Shown: positions 1 through 5,778 of the stretch, piece by piece
Layout: each line of letters starts with the position of its first letter
Position numbering within the stretch: position 1 is the first letter of the stretch
Assembly: GCA_007571225.1 (NCBI GenBank)
Contig: RKRU01000146.1
Location: 1-18,264 of the forward strand
Reading direction: 5' to 3'
Source: Nitrosopumilaceae archaeon
Lineage (GTDB): Archaea; Thermoproteota; Nitrososphaeria; Nitrososphaerales; Nitrosopumilaceae
DNA length: 18,264 nucleotides
Position numbers and translations under genes: made by a program
Notes under the pieces: model-generated
The model's database searches: none
The model's input: only the letters and a program-made list of their open reading frames with translations
Told to the model about the DNA's origin: nothing

Positions 1-1
1 G

Positions 2-583
2 TGGGCAGGCCCGTACACCCAAAGGCGGCAATTGAGTCTGAGAAGGCAGAATCTAAAAAAAGCTGAACAAAAGATAGCAGAGAATCCCGAACATGTCGTG
101 GTTGCAGGTGACGCATCGTCGTATATTGTCGGCCACACGGGCACGAGAGACTGGTCCCCAAAGGGGGAACCTGCACGAGTGTCAACACGCCTGTCTGGAG
201 AGCGCTTTCACATGTATGGCGGCCTCGTCAAAGATGACTTTGTCTACGGGTACCACGACAGGGCGAACAGCGCGGCCTTCATCGAATTCCTGAAGCTTCT
301 AAGAGAGAAGCTGGGGAAGATCATGGTGTTTGTGGACAACGCCTCGCCGCACAAATCAAAAAAGACAAAAGAGTACATCGAGTCCTGCAACGGCGACGTC
401 GTGCTTGTGTACCAGCTGCCGTACACACCGGAACTGAATCCGGTTGAGGGCCAATGGAAGACCATAAGAAAGTGCGTGGGCAACAGGCTGTTTGAGAACG
501 TCGAGAAGATGCAGGCCGACATAACAAAAATGCTCAAAAACGGGGAATGCAAAATCGTCAAGATGTACGATTATCTGACGTAG
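2..583 (+). CDS. IS630-family transposase, C-terminal part (open at left edge)
   Basis: DDE transposase of the IS630/Tc1-mariner type, which cuts and joins its own element at TA targets (family knowledge). The reading frame is open to base 2, and the residues before the TTG at 32 (RPYTQRRQLSLRRQNLKKAEQ) look like the end of the helix-turn-helix/linker region, so the gene starts left of the window; 32 is only the first start codon inside it. Seen: the first catalytic Asp in VVVAGDASSY, the second in MVFVDNASPHKS, and the Glu in LPYTPELNPVEGQWK, so the visible catalytic triad is complete. About 190 residues remain; full members are about 300-350. An 8-bp inverted repeat (587-613) follows the stop. 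It could be functional or part of a two-frame element; the missing N-terminus cannot be judged here. Confidence 0.88.
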   Translation, partial: WAGPYTQRRQLSLRRQNLKKAEQKIAENPEHVVVAGDASSYIVGHTGTRDWSPKGEPARVSTRLSGERFHMYGGLVKDDFVYGYHDRANSAAFIEFLKLLREKLGKIMVFVDNASPHKSKKTKEYIESCNGDVVLVYQLPYTPELNPVEGQWKTIRKCVGNRLFENVEKMQADITKMLKNGECKIVKMYDYLT

Positions 584-586
584 AAC

Positions 587-613
587 ATCGTGTGTGCCGG
601 TGATGCACACGAT
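587..613. repeat. Short inverted repeat after the IS630 transposase
   Basis: ATCGTGTG at 587-594 pairs with CACACGAT at 606-613 across an 11-base loop, four bases after the transposase stop. It could be a terminator-like hairpin or part of the element's end; the IS boundaries cannot be fixed because the left end lies outside the window. A run of ten G follows at 617-626. Confidence 0.45.
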
Positions 614-700
614 AGTGGGGGGGGGGTGAGGCTGCGCACGATATTTACAAACCTGCACGCATCTGTACGGGCCGCGGTGCCTGCGGCCCTGCAACCGTCC

Positions 701-800
701 TGCGCGCCCGCTCCGAATACGATCTTTTCCCCCAACCTTCTGTTCTGTAAACCGGTTCTTTGGTGCCGCTGTCTTGCGCGCCCGCTCCAGATGCGATCTT
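701..800. repeat. Imperfect direct repeat pair, 74 bp apart
   Basis: TGCGCGCCCGCTCC occurs at 701-714 and again at 775-788. Both copies are followed by a similar GATCTTT(T)CCCC stretch, so the similarity covers about 28 bases with a few changes. No gene is linked to it. It may be remnants of element ends or a local duplication. Confidence 0.5.
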
Positions 801-870
801 TCCCCTCCAATCTCCGTATAATCGCCGCCAGGGTAAAATTTCAGTTTTTATGCACAAAATTCAGATAGGA

Positions 871-1035
871 TCACTATATAACAATGAATGTCCGCATCGA
901 TCACTTGACTTTGAGAATCTGGAGACGCCTGCAAAGGCATTTGTGCGCAAGATGGCTCCAGACAGGGAAACCCTAGAGAGGGAAGAGGAATCTGAAAACA
1001 GAAACAAACATAACAAGAGGGCTAAACAAAAATGA
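871..1035 (+). pseudogene. C-terminal fragment of an rve/integrase-core transposase (IS3/IS481-like)
   Basis: The frame reading YNNECPHRSLDFENLETP followed by AKAFVRKM matches the end of integrase-core (rve) transposases, whose typical tail is YNxxRPHxSLxxxTPAxxx. Only about 50 residues are recognisable. The DDE core that should precede them is absent, and upstream sequence in this frame (from 760) is not transposase-like. The stop is TGA at 1033-1035. This is a remnant of an element unrelated to the IS630 copy at the left edge. Family assignment rests on the short HRSL..TP motif only. Confidence 0.6.
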
Positions 1036-1254
1036 TGATGTCAAAACAGGGGGGTATGCCCCTTTTCGTCATTCCACACATCTCTAGACCATACGTACAT
1101 CCTGAAAAACATATTTCCAACTACTGTTGTACTTGCTATCTAATTTATGAACACACATCATCTTACTATATAGAAAGATACAATGCATTACCTGGTCATA
1201 CTGCACATGCCGAGACACATTTGGATAAAGCTGTGTTCGTAGTAGGTTAATTTT

Positions 1255-1626
1255 TTGTCCTTTTTTAATATAATTAATTCTATTTTTCTAATATATGTTC
1301 TTATTTTTTCCAATTATGTTATATTTGCACAAGGAGTTTGGGTGAACGGAAGCGAACTGCCTGCACAAGGAGTTTGGGTGAACGGAAGCGAACTGCCTGC
1401 ACAAGGGGTGGTCTGGGTGAACGGAAGCGAACTGCCTGTTTTTCAATTAAAAGAATGTCCTGTAACTCATATCTGGGATACAGATACTCAAGACTGTGAG
1501 ATCCACTGGAATTCGATTTATGTTGGCATGCCCATAAACATATTTGTTTTTGCAGCAGTCATCGTTGGTAGCATATTGTTGATTAAACGTTTTAGGCAAA
1601 GTTCAGCCTTACCCAAAAAATTTTGA
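1255..1626 (+). CDS. Small secreted or membrane-anchored protein with three tandem repeats
   Basis: Family not recognised. The 123 residues start at TTG, the only usual start codon in this frame before the signal sequence. Order: a hydrophobic signal-like segment (about 1-25, ending IFAQ), three tandem units AQGVWVNGSELP (the third has one extra Val), a short Cys-containing segment ECPVTHIWDTDTQDCE, then a transmembrane helix (about 93-112) and a basic tail KRFRQ. The expected topology is an exported repeat region anchored by the C-terminal helix. The CP...W..DTQ.C spacing faintly resembles chitin-binding peritrophin (CBM14) modules, but that is only a resemblance. The first 60 bases are extremely AT-rich (7 G or C in 1261-1320), unlike the neighbouring operon, so transfer is likely. 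Confidence 0.55.
   Translation: MSFFNIINSIFLIYVLIFSNYVIFAQGVWVNGSELPAQGVWVNGSELPAQGVVWVNGSELPVFQLKECPVTHIWDTDTQDCEIHWNSIYVGMPINIFVFAAVIVGSILLIKRFRQSSALPKKF
1327..1437 (+). repeat. Three tandem 36/36/39-bp in-frame repeats
   Basis: The copies at 1327-1362 and 1363-1398 are identical over 36 bases. The third (1399-1437) ends in the same 22 bases but carries a small change and a 3-base insertion in its first half, which adds a Val. All unit lengths are multiples of three, so copy number can change without breaking the frame. Each unit encodes AQGVWVNGSELP. Confidence 0.95.
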
Positions 1627-1663
1627 TGTACTCGACAATCATTTTATGCGCGCAAAATTTCAC

Positions 1664-1709
1664 CAACCTGAAACAGATTTCTGCTACCATTATTGATCTG
1701 TTTCGGTTG
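1664..1709. repeat. Imperfect hairpin downstream of the repeat protein
   Basis: CAACCTGAAACAGAT at 1664-1678 pairs with ATCTGTTTCGGTTG at 1696-1709; the only defect is one unpaired base, and the loop is 17 bases. It lies 38 bp after the stop of the 1255-1626 gene. It could act as a 3'-end structure or be a small repeat unit; no U-tract follows directly, so a classic terminator is not supported. Confidence 0.5.
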
Positions 1710-1794
1710 TCTGCATGGTTCACCACCACCCCCACACAAAATTCAACATGAGAGCGACAGCTTTTAATCACTTTTTCTTTCGCTTATCACTACG

Positions 1795-1878
1795 GTAACT
1801 GTTTACATCTCCCGTGCTTGAATGACCGATTCTAGGCACAAATTTGGCAAACTGTTTACGCTGGACGTAAACAGTTAC
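1795..1878 (-). mobile_element. 84-bp MITE-like element, copy 1, with 8-bp target duplication
   Basis: The element is bounded by perfect 12-bp terminal inverted repeats: GTAACTGTTTAC at 1795-1806 and GTAAACAGTTAC at 1867-1878. It is flanked by an exact 8-bp direct repeat, TCACTACG, at 1787-1794 and 1879-1886, the mark of a transposition event. It has no coding capacity. An internal copy of AACTGTTTAC at 1850-1859 can pair with 1867-1876 across a 7-base loop, so the right end can form either of two exclusive hairpins. Its reverse complement matches 14041-14124 over the same 84 bp. An 8-bp target duplication does not fit the IS630 element at the left edge, which duplicates TA, so another transposase must have moved it. 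Confidence 0.8.
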
Positions 1879-1896
1879 TCACTACGGCCGGCGTCC

Positions 1897-2544
1897 CTAC
1901 TCTATCGTTATTGTGACAGAGTCGCTTACCGTCACATTTGCCGCTTGGGATGGCGCATCTGAATCTACAGGTATGGTGTCGTCTGCGAGCGCATCCACAT
2001 TGATCTTGTAGAGTCCAGAATGTATGACATCACCATCATTCTTTATCTGATCCCATGATATGGCTATACCGTCACCGGGCCAGAGTGTCCTGCCCAGTAA
2101 TGGTATGGACAAGTCGGTGACGTCGTAGTCATCGTTGTTATTATTATGGTTACTACTGCTACTACTACTGCTGTTGCTGCCTGCACCTACCTGCTGTTCC
2201 AAATTATCGAGCACTACCGATGTGTGTGGCTGCTGCACGGCCGTATGGCCCGTTATGTCTGTGTCGGCAAACTCGTAGATCACAATGCCTGATAGTCCCG
2301 TAACGGTTGCTCCGTACGGCCCGCTTTCGGGTTGCAGCGGGACGGTTCCAGTATTTATTATGCGAAAGGCGATCTCCTCGCCTATGTCGTATGAGGATTT
2401 TGAGGGTATTACGGATATGGACGGACCTTCAGTGATGGTTATGGCGTTCATGAGGTTCTCCCTGATCTCTGCCATGTACATGCCGGTTATGAGGCCTACC
2501 AGTACCCCGATACCGACAAATACCTGCAGACTCTTTGCAAGCAT
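1897..2544 (-). CDS. Signal-anchored extracellular protein with Ser/Asn-rich linker, unknown function
   Basis: No family is recognised with certainty. In the 215 residues there is an N-terminal hydrophobic segment (about 6-27, LQVFVGIGVLVGLITGMYM), then a beta-rich domain beginning ITEGPSISVIPSKSSYDIGEEIAFRIINTG, a low-complexity Ser/Asn/Asp linker (about 121-140) and a second beta-rich part with SGLYKINVDALAD. The pattern YDIGEEIAFRIINTG...PL, with a later SGLYKI strand, is like Ig-like/BsuPI-type domains on archaeal surface proteins (inference). The ATG at 2544 lies 26 bp after the Cbf5 stop, so it is probably the last gene of that transcript. Copy 1 of the 84-bp element begins 18 bp past its stop. 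Confidence 0.7.
   Translation of the reverse strand: MLAKSLQVFVGIGVLVGLITGMYMAEIRENLMNAITITEGPSISVIPSKSSYDIGEEIAFRIINTGTVPLQPESGPYGATVTGLSGIVIYEFADTDITGHTAVQQPHTSVVLDNLEQQVGAGSNSSSSSSSNHNNNNDDYDVTDLSIPLLGRTLWPGDGIAISWDQIKNDGDVIHSGLYKINVDALADDTIPVDSDAPSQAANVTVSDSVTITIE
2134..2180. repeat. Triplet microsatellite coding for the Ser/Asn run
   Basis: A run of GTT/ATT/ACT/GCT triplets on the plus strand, read on the minus strand as AGC/AGT and AAT/AAC codons. It encodes the Ser-rich and Asn-rich linker of the 1897-2544 protein. Mixed synonymous codons show partial decay of an older triplet expansion. Confidence 0.75.
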
Positions 2545-2570
2545 TCTATCTTGTCAAACAGATGCTCTTT

Positions 2571-3599
2571 TTAATCCGTTTTGGGCGTCTTGGGCTTTGT
2601 CTTCCACTTTCTTGGATATGTTCCTGGCGCCATGATTATGCGCTTTGTCTCAAATGCATATCCCTTGGCCGCATCGATGATCTCGTTTGTAGTCATTATG
2701 GGTTCTGCAAGTGCCACCGCCTCGCCCTTTTGCGTATACACTGCGACGATCTCACCCTTTTTGAGGTTTGAGTGAATGCTCATGATGCCCGGTACGGCAA
2801 GTTGAGCGCCATGGCACATTGCATCTACGGCGCCGTCTCCTATGACAACTGACTTTAGCTCACTGAGAGCGTCTTCAACTGGACGTATCATGGAGCGCAG
2901 TCCACTCTCGTCCCCGTCTTCTTCCCATCTAGCAAAGGCATCGGTAAGCTCGTGCATGGTGACTAGGCCGTCTGCCTCATCGAACTGTCCCACCCTTGTG
3001 CGGCGCAGCTCAGTCATTGTGGCACCCGGCCCTAGTATCTCGCCCATATCATAATAGATCTTTCTGACATAAGTTCCCGATTCGCATAATATGCGCGTCA
3101 GTAGCAGCCTCTCCTTCTGCTCTAGCAGCTCGAATTCATAGATCTCCCTAGTCCTTGTCCTGCGCAGGACGGCCGAGCGCTGGGGGGGTTTTTGGTATAT
3201 GCGGCCACGAAAGTGCCGCATCACGTCTGCCAGCTTCTCTCTTGGGGGAAGCGAATGTACCCTGCCCAAGGCGTGATACTCCTTTGCCCCCAAAAGCAGT
3301 ATCCCTAGGGCCTTTGTGGCCTCGCCGAGTCCCAGCGGTAGCACGCCAGATACCTGTGGATCGAGTGTTCCGCTATGGCCTATCTTTGGAATCTTCAGTA
3401 TCCGCTTTGTCCACGCCACGACCTCGTGGCTTGTGGGTCCGGGGGGCTTGTCGAGTATTATTATGCCATACCTGAGCAGGTCCTCCATGCTTCTTCTGTT
3501 GTAGTGAGAGCCATACGCGTCGTCTGTCACATCATGATCGATTGTTATCAGGTTTTGAAGCTGTTTTAACGATTTGACTATATCATTCTCTTTTGACAC
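2571..3599 (-). CDS. truB: tRNA/rRNA pseudouridine synthase Cbf5 (TruB family)
   Basis: Converts uridine to pseudouridine. In archaea Cbf5 is the catalytic subunit of the H/ACA guide RNP and also modifies U55 of tRNA. In the 342 residues the catalytic motif is GHSGTLDPQVSGVLP with the nucleophile Asp at about residue 80. KPPGPTSHEVVAW (about 51-63) and SGTYVRKIYYDMG are further TruB-family signatures, and a PUA RNA-binding domain covers about 250-325. The length suits archaeal Cbf5. The GTG start at 3597-3599 is supported by a GGAGG-type ribosome site a few bases upstream. It lies in the archaeal spc gene string downstream of cmk, separated by an unusual 283-bp gap with duplicated sequence. 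Confidence 0.95.
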   Translation of the reverse strand: MSKENDIVKSLKQLQNLITIDHDVTDDAYGSHYNRRSMEDLLRYGIIILDKPPGPTSHEVVAWTKRILKIPKIGHSGTLDPQVSGVLPLGLGEATKALGILLLGAKEYHALGRVHSLPPREKLADVMRHFRGRIYQKPPQRSAVLRRTRTREIYEFELLEQKERLLLTRILCESGTYVRKIYYDMGEILGPGATMTELRRTRVGQFDEADGLVTMHELTDAFARWEEDGDESGLRSMIRPVEDALSELKSVVIGDGAVDAMCHGAQLAVPGIMSIHSNLKKGEIVAVYTQKGEAVALAEPIMTTNEIIDAAKGYAFETKRIIMAPGTYPRKWKTKPKTPKTD

Positions 3600-3619
3600 T
3601 GCAATCCTCCCCTTCTCCT

Positions 3620-3710
3620 CCTTACACTAGCGTACAAACCTGCAGGGTCCGTACAGCAGTAGCATAGTAGTCCGGCCCCCCGACCTTACACTAGCGTACA
3701 AACCTGCAGG
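3620..3710. repeat. Pair of perfect 27-bp direct repeats upstream of Cbf5
   Basis: The 27-base sequence beginning CCTTACACTAGCGTAC and ending CCTGCAGG occurs identically at 3620-3646 and 3684-3710, with 37 unrelated bases between. The nearer copy ends next to the Cbf5 ribosome site, so both would lie in the mRNA leader if transcription starts near 3845. The 12-base core TACAAACCTGCA also appears at 646-657. Confidence 0.9.
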
Positions 3711-3842
3711 ACTATCCAGTATGGAAGCACGCCTGCATAATATTGTGGTGCCACCACATCTACACGGCGCAGTGCCCGTGGGATGAAACTGCACGTAACT
3801 GCCGTCCTGTTGGCATAACCTCACATTCATCCACTTTTTCAT
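3627..3842 (-). CDS. Possible small leaderless gene of unknown function
   Basis: A 71-codon frame in the gap between cmk and Cbf5. Its ATG (3840-3842) lies about 29 bp from the centre of a TATA-like CTTATA on the minus strand (3869-3874), the spacing expected for a leaderless archaeal mRNA. The N-terminal half (MKKWMNVRLCQQDGSYVQF, then an ApCRCGGTTILC cluster) is protein-like with four Cys. The C-terminal half is made from the two 27-bp repeats and looks random. No family is recognised. The alternative is a non-coding leader for Cbf5 that happens to be open. Confidence 0.25.
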   Translation of the reverse strand: MKKWMNVRLCQQDGSYVQFHPTGTAPCRCGGTTILCRRASILDSPAGLYASVRSGGRTTMLLLYGPCRFVR

Positions 3843-3865
3843 ATATGTAGTCGCCTGCCGGCTGT

Positions 3866-3878
3866 CGGTATAAGAATA
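3866..3878 (-). promoter_or_regulatory. Candidate TATA box driving the Cbf5 gap region
   Basis: On the minus strand the sequence reads AATATTCTTATACCGACAG, with TTCTTATA as a TATA-like box. It lies about 26-29 bp before the ATG at 3842. It would give the Cbf5 part of the cluster its own promoter apart from the ribosomal operon. Assigned by sequence and spacing only. Confidence 0.4.
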
Positions 3879-3882
3879 TTTT

Positions 3883-4491
3883 TCATACGGGTTTCATCCC
3901 AAAATGGTTCTTGCAGATCTCAGACACCTTATTTCTGGCTATCTCCACCACCTGCCCTGCTGTAAGATCATCTGTGGGTATTATCACATCAAATATTTTA
4001 TCATCTGCGCCAAAGTCAAAGCCGTATATCTCCTTGTAGAGTGTACAGTTCTTATCGTATCTTCTGCGCGTAATCTCGTATGCCTCTCGTACTGTAAGCC
4101 TGTCCCTGCTCTGCATTCTTCTTGTACTGCTGGCATGCGAGCCGTCAAGCCATATCTTTATGCCAGTCGCCCCCTCTTTTATCAGCCAAGGAAGCGTATA
4201 GCTTGTAACCACCACGCCCCCCCTCAAGAACTCCTCGATCAGGCGGATATCCAACCTGCGATCAAATTCATGGTTGCCCTCGCGCTCACTCAGGAATTTC
4301 ATGCCCTCAGGCGTGTCCCACCAGTCGTCACCTGCGGGATCAAACCCCATCTCGGAGGCCATCTCCTTGAGCATGTCGCCCCCGCTTATGTATCTGAGGC
4401 CGAACTCTGCTGCAAGCGTCTTAGCAAGCGTTGTCTTGCCCACTGCAGGTGGGCCCGATATGATTATGGATGGCGGTAGTGGGTCGGTCAA
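3883..4491 (-). CDS. cmk: Cytidylate kinase, archaeal type
   Basis: Phosphorylates CMP/dCMP with ATP in the cytoplasm. The 202 residues open with a P-loop, IIISGPPAVGKTTLAKTLAAE (Walker A about 12-20), followed by LRYISGGDMLKEMASEMGFD, the NMP-binding pattern of archaeal Cmk. An Arg-rich lid follows (STRRMQSRDRLTVREAYEITRRRYDKN). It is slightly longer than the usual 180 residues. The start is TTG at 4489-4491, whose TTGA overlaps the TGA stop of the DUF106 gene, so translation is probably coupled. Its position between DUF106 and Cbf5 is the usual archaeal order. Confidence 0.92.
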   Translation of the reverse strand: MTDPLPPSIIISGPPAVGKTTLAKTLAAEFGLRYISGGDMLKEMASEMGFDPAGDDWWDTPEGMKFLSEREGNHEFDRRLDIRLIEEFLRGGVVVTSYTLPWLIKEGATGIKIWLDGSHASSTRRMQSRDRLTVREAYEITRRRYDKNCTLYKEIYGFDFGADDKIFDVIIPTDDLTAGQVVEIARNKVSEICKNHFGMKPV

Positions 4492-5123
4492 CTGAAATCC
4501 ATCGAAGTCTTTGTCAACTTCATGATTATTCCGCTAAACGCAATTGATGACAGAAAATACCACGCCCATAGGTATACCGCGTTCTCTTCTGTACAGACGT
4601 GTTCTGGATCGGCCGCCTGCTCGGCCGTACACGTAAGCTGGAAGAGTTCACCTGGAATTACATTGAGCGGTATGGGTGAGACTGCCACCGTATATGAGAA
4701 GAGCCATGGAAGTACAAAGTAGAATATCAGTATCAGCGGAACAAACGTAATGAGCATGGGCCTCATATTCATCTGCATCATCTCCATGGACATCTTGTTC
4801 ATGTAGGCCGATTTTTTGTTGAGCTCGGCCATCTTCGCATCGTCCTTTGCACGCACGGCGGCCATCTTGGCCTTCTGCCAAGTCCTAGTCTCCTTCATTA
4901 TCCGCTTCAGCTTTATCTGGTCCACCATCTTCCTCCTGATGGCCGAGTTGAACAGGTTGAGCAGTATTCCAAATACGGCAACTGCAAAGATCGAGAGTAC
5001 CCACCCCTTTATCACCGGGTCGTCACTTCCAAGTGCCCCCCTTTCGCTCCCAAAAAAGTCAAACTGCATGTATATCGAGTCTAGCAAAACCAAAAAGATG
5101 GTTTGCATGCTCTCTAGGATCAT
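4488..5123 (-). CDS. DUF106 / EMC3-TMCO1-like membrane insertase (archaeal Oxa1 superfamily)
   Basis: A membrane protein related to YidC/Oxa1 and EMC3, thought to help insert membrane proteins at the Sec site (family knowledge). In the 211 residues there are transmembrane segments at about 38-59, 121-144 and 182-203. Between the first two lies a charged, Met- and Lys-rich coiled coil (about 62-118, RRKMVDQIKLKRIMKETR onward with KKSAYMNKMSMEMMQMNM), the hallmark of the family. The loop before the last helix has two Cys (165, 177) that could form an external disulphide. The ATG start has AGGTGA 9 bases upstream and overlaps the stop of the small frame before it (ATGA). The neighbours secY, adkA and cmk match the usual archaeal order. 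Confidence 0.9.
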   Translation of the reverse strand: MILESMQTIFLVLLDSIYMQFDFFGSERGALGSDDPVIKGWVLSIFAVAVFGILLNLFNSAIRRKMVDQIKLKRIMKETRTWQKAKMAAVRAKDDAKMAELNKKSAYMNKMSMEMMQMNMRPMLITFVPLILIFYFVLPWLFSYTVAVSPIPLNVIPGELFQLTCTAEQAADPEHVCTEENAVYLWAWYFLSSIAFSGIIMKLTKTSMDFS

Positions 5124-5200
5124 ACTGCTGCTTCACCTGCCATGAACGTAGTCATCATCGTAATCGTAATCGTAATCGTAATCACTGCCATGATCGTCAT
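5120..5200 (-). CDS. 26-residue reading frame coupled to adkA and DUF106
   Basis: A short frame fills the adkA-DUF106 gap exactly. Its ATG overlaps the adkA stop (ATGA at 5197-5200) and its TGA overlaps the DUF106 start (ATGA at 5120-5123). The peptide reads MTIMAVITITITITMMTTF followed by MAGEAAV; its middle comes from four ATTACG hexamers. The AGGTGA used as the DUF106 ribosome site lies inside its last codons. It is probably a translation-coupling device or a slippage-prone remnant rather than a folded protein. Whether a stable peptide is made is unknown. Confidence 0.4.
   Translation of the reverse strand: MTIMAVITITITITMMTTFMAGEAAV
5158..5181. repeat. Hexamer microsatellite, four units
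   Basis: TCGTAA repeated four times on the plus strand (ATTACG on the minus strand), inside the small frame between adkA and DUF106. The unit of six keeps the frame whatever the copy number, and codes for alternating Ile-Thr. Confidence 0.9.
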
Positions 5201-5778
5201 AATTCCATGGATCTTATTATCTTGTCTGCTGCCTCGTCTATTCTCCCCTCGCCGTTGAGTATGTGCTTTATGGGGGAGCCTGTAAGTACGGCGCAGGCCG
5301 ACATCATTCCAAGCTGTACGCCAAGATCCCTCTTTATGTCAACTATGTTTACCTTGTCCCGGCTTCTAGTCATGTCGTTTATCCTTCTGCTGTATATCTC
5401 CTCGGGCCTTGCGGTTACTGACACAAAGTGCGTGGGCTTGATTATCTCAAGTACGTGGGCCGGCAGTCCGGGGTAGTACCCTTCAGGAGATCTGACAAAG
5501 GCGTGCGTGTCTATAATTACTATCCGCTCAGTATGTGCGGCGATCTCTTTTGCAGCCTCCCTCTGGAGTTCCTGTTGCTTGGTTGTGGGAAGCTTTCGCA
5601 GCTGGTCGCGGTGTTCTATACCGTGGCTTTTTGCCACCTTGAGCATCATGGTCCCGTAGCTTATCACGCTCACATTCGTCTTGCGTTCCCTGAGTATACT
5701 AACTGTCCTCTCGAGTAGGGAGGTCTTGCCCACCCCGGGTATTCCGACTACCACTATCCTCTTGTTACTTTCTGCCAA
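5197..5778 (-). CDS. adkA: Adenylate kinase, archaeal AdkA type
   Basis: Interconverts ATP + AMP and 2 ADP. The 193 residues start LAESNKRIVVVGIPGVGKTS, with the Walker A motif GIPGVGKTS near the N-terminus, then VSYGTMMLKVAKSHG, HRDQLRKLP, IVIIDTHAFVRSPEGYYPGLP and the Arg-containing SVTARPEEIYSRR, all typical of the short archaeal trimeric AdkA. The frame opens further upstream, to 5811, but the extra residues are SecY read in another frame. The TTG at 5776-5778 gives the family length and a 14-base overlap with the secY stop. Downstream it overlaps the small 26-codon frame. Confidence 0.93.
   Translation of the reverse strand: MAESNKRIVVVGIPGVGKTSLLERTVSILRERKTNVSVISYGTMMLKVAKSHGIEHRDQLRKLPTTKQQELQREAAKEIAAHTERIVIIDTHAFVRSPEGYYPGLPAHVLEIIKPTHFVSVTARPEEIYSRRINDMTRSRDKVNIVDIKRDLGVQLGMMSACAVLTGSPIKHILNGEGRIDEAADKIIRSMEL

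Larger units (their letters stand above)
584..1254. other. Decayed intergenic zone without a convincing intact gene
   Basis: This 670-bp stretch holds the short inverted repeat, a G10 run (617-626), an imperfect direct repeat (701-728 and 775-800), a scrap of an integrase-type transposase (about 871-1035) and a strongly AT-rich tail (17 of 60 bases are G or C at 1141-1200). Several short open frames cross it, but none has a recognisable start signal or family. Its composition contrasts with the operon to the right, where 7021-7080 has 39 of 60 G or C. It reads as a landing zone for mobile DNA. Confidence 0.6.

Noticed and set aside
1032..1250. 72-codon frame starting with three ATG codons after the transposase scrap
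   Set aside because: No recognisable family, odd composition with scattered Cys and Tyr, no ribosome site, and it lies in decayed AT-rich DNA. The ATGA overlap is with a dead gene fragment.
1327..1437. CRISPR-like array
   Set aside because: The units are directly adjacent without spacers, in frame, and code for a repeated peptide.
3600..3882. tRNA or ribosomal protein gene (eL14/eL34) in the gap between cmk and Cbf5
   Set aside because: Some archaea have such genes here, but I found no tRNA arm pattern by eye and the only open frame lacks eL14/eL34 motifs.
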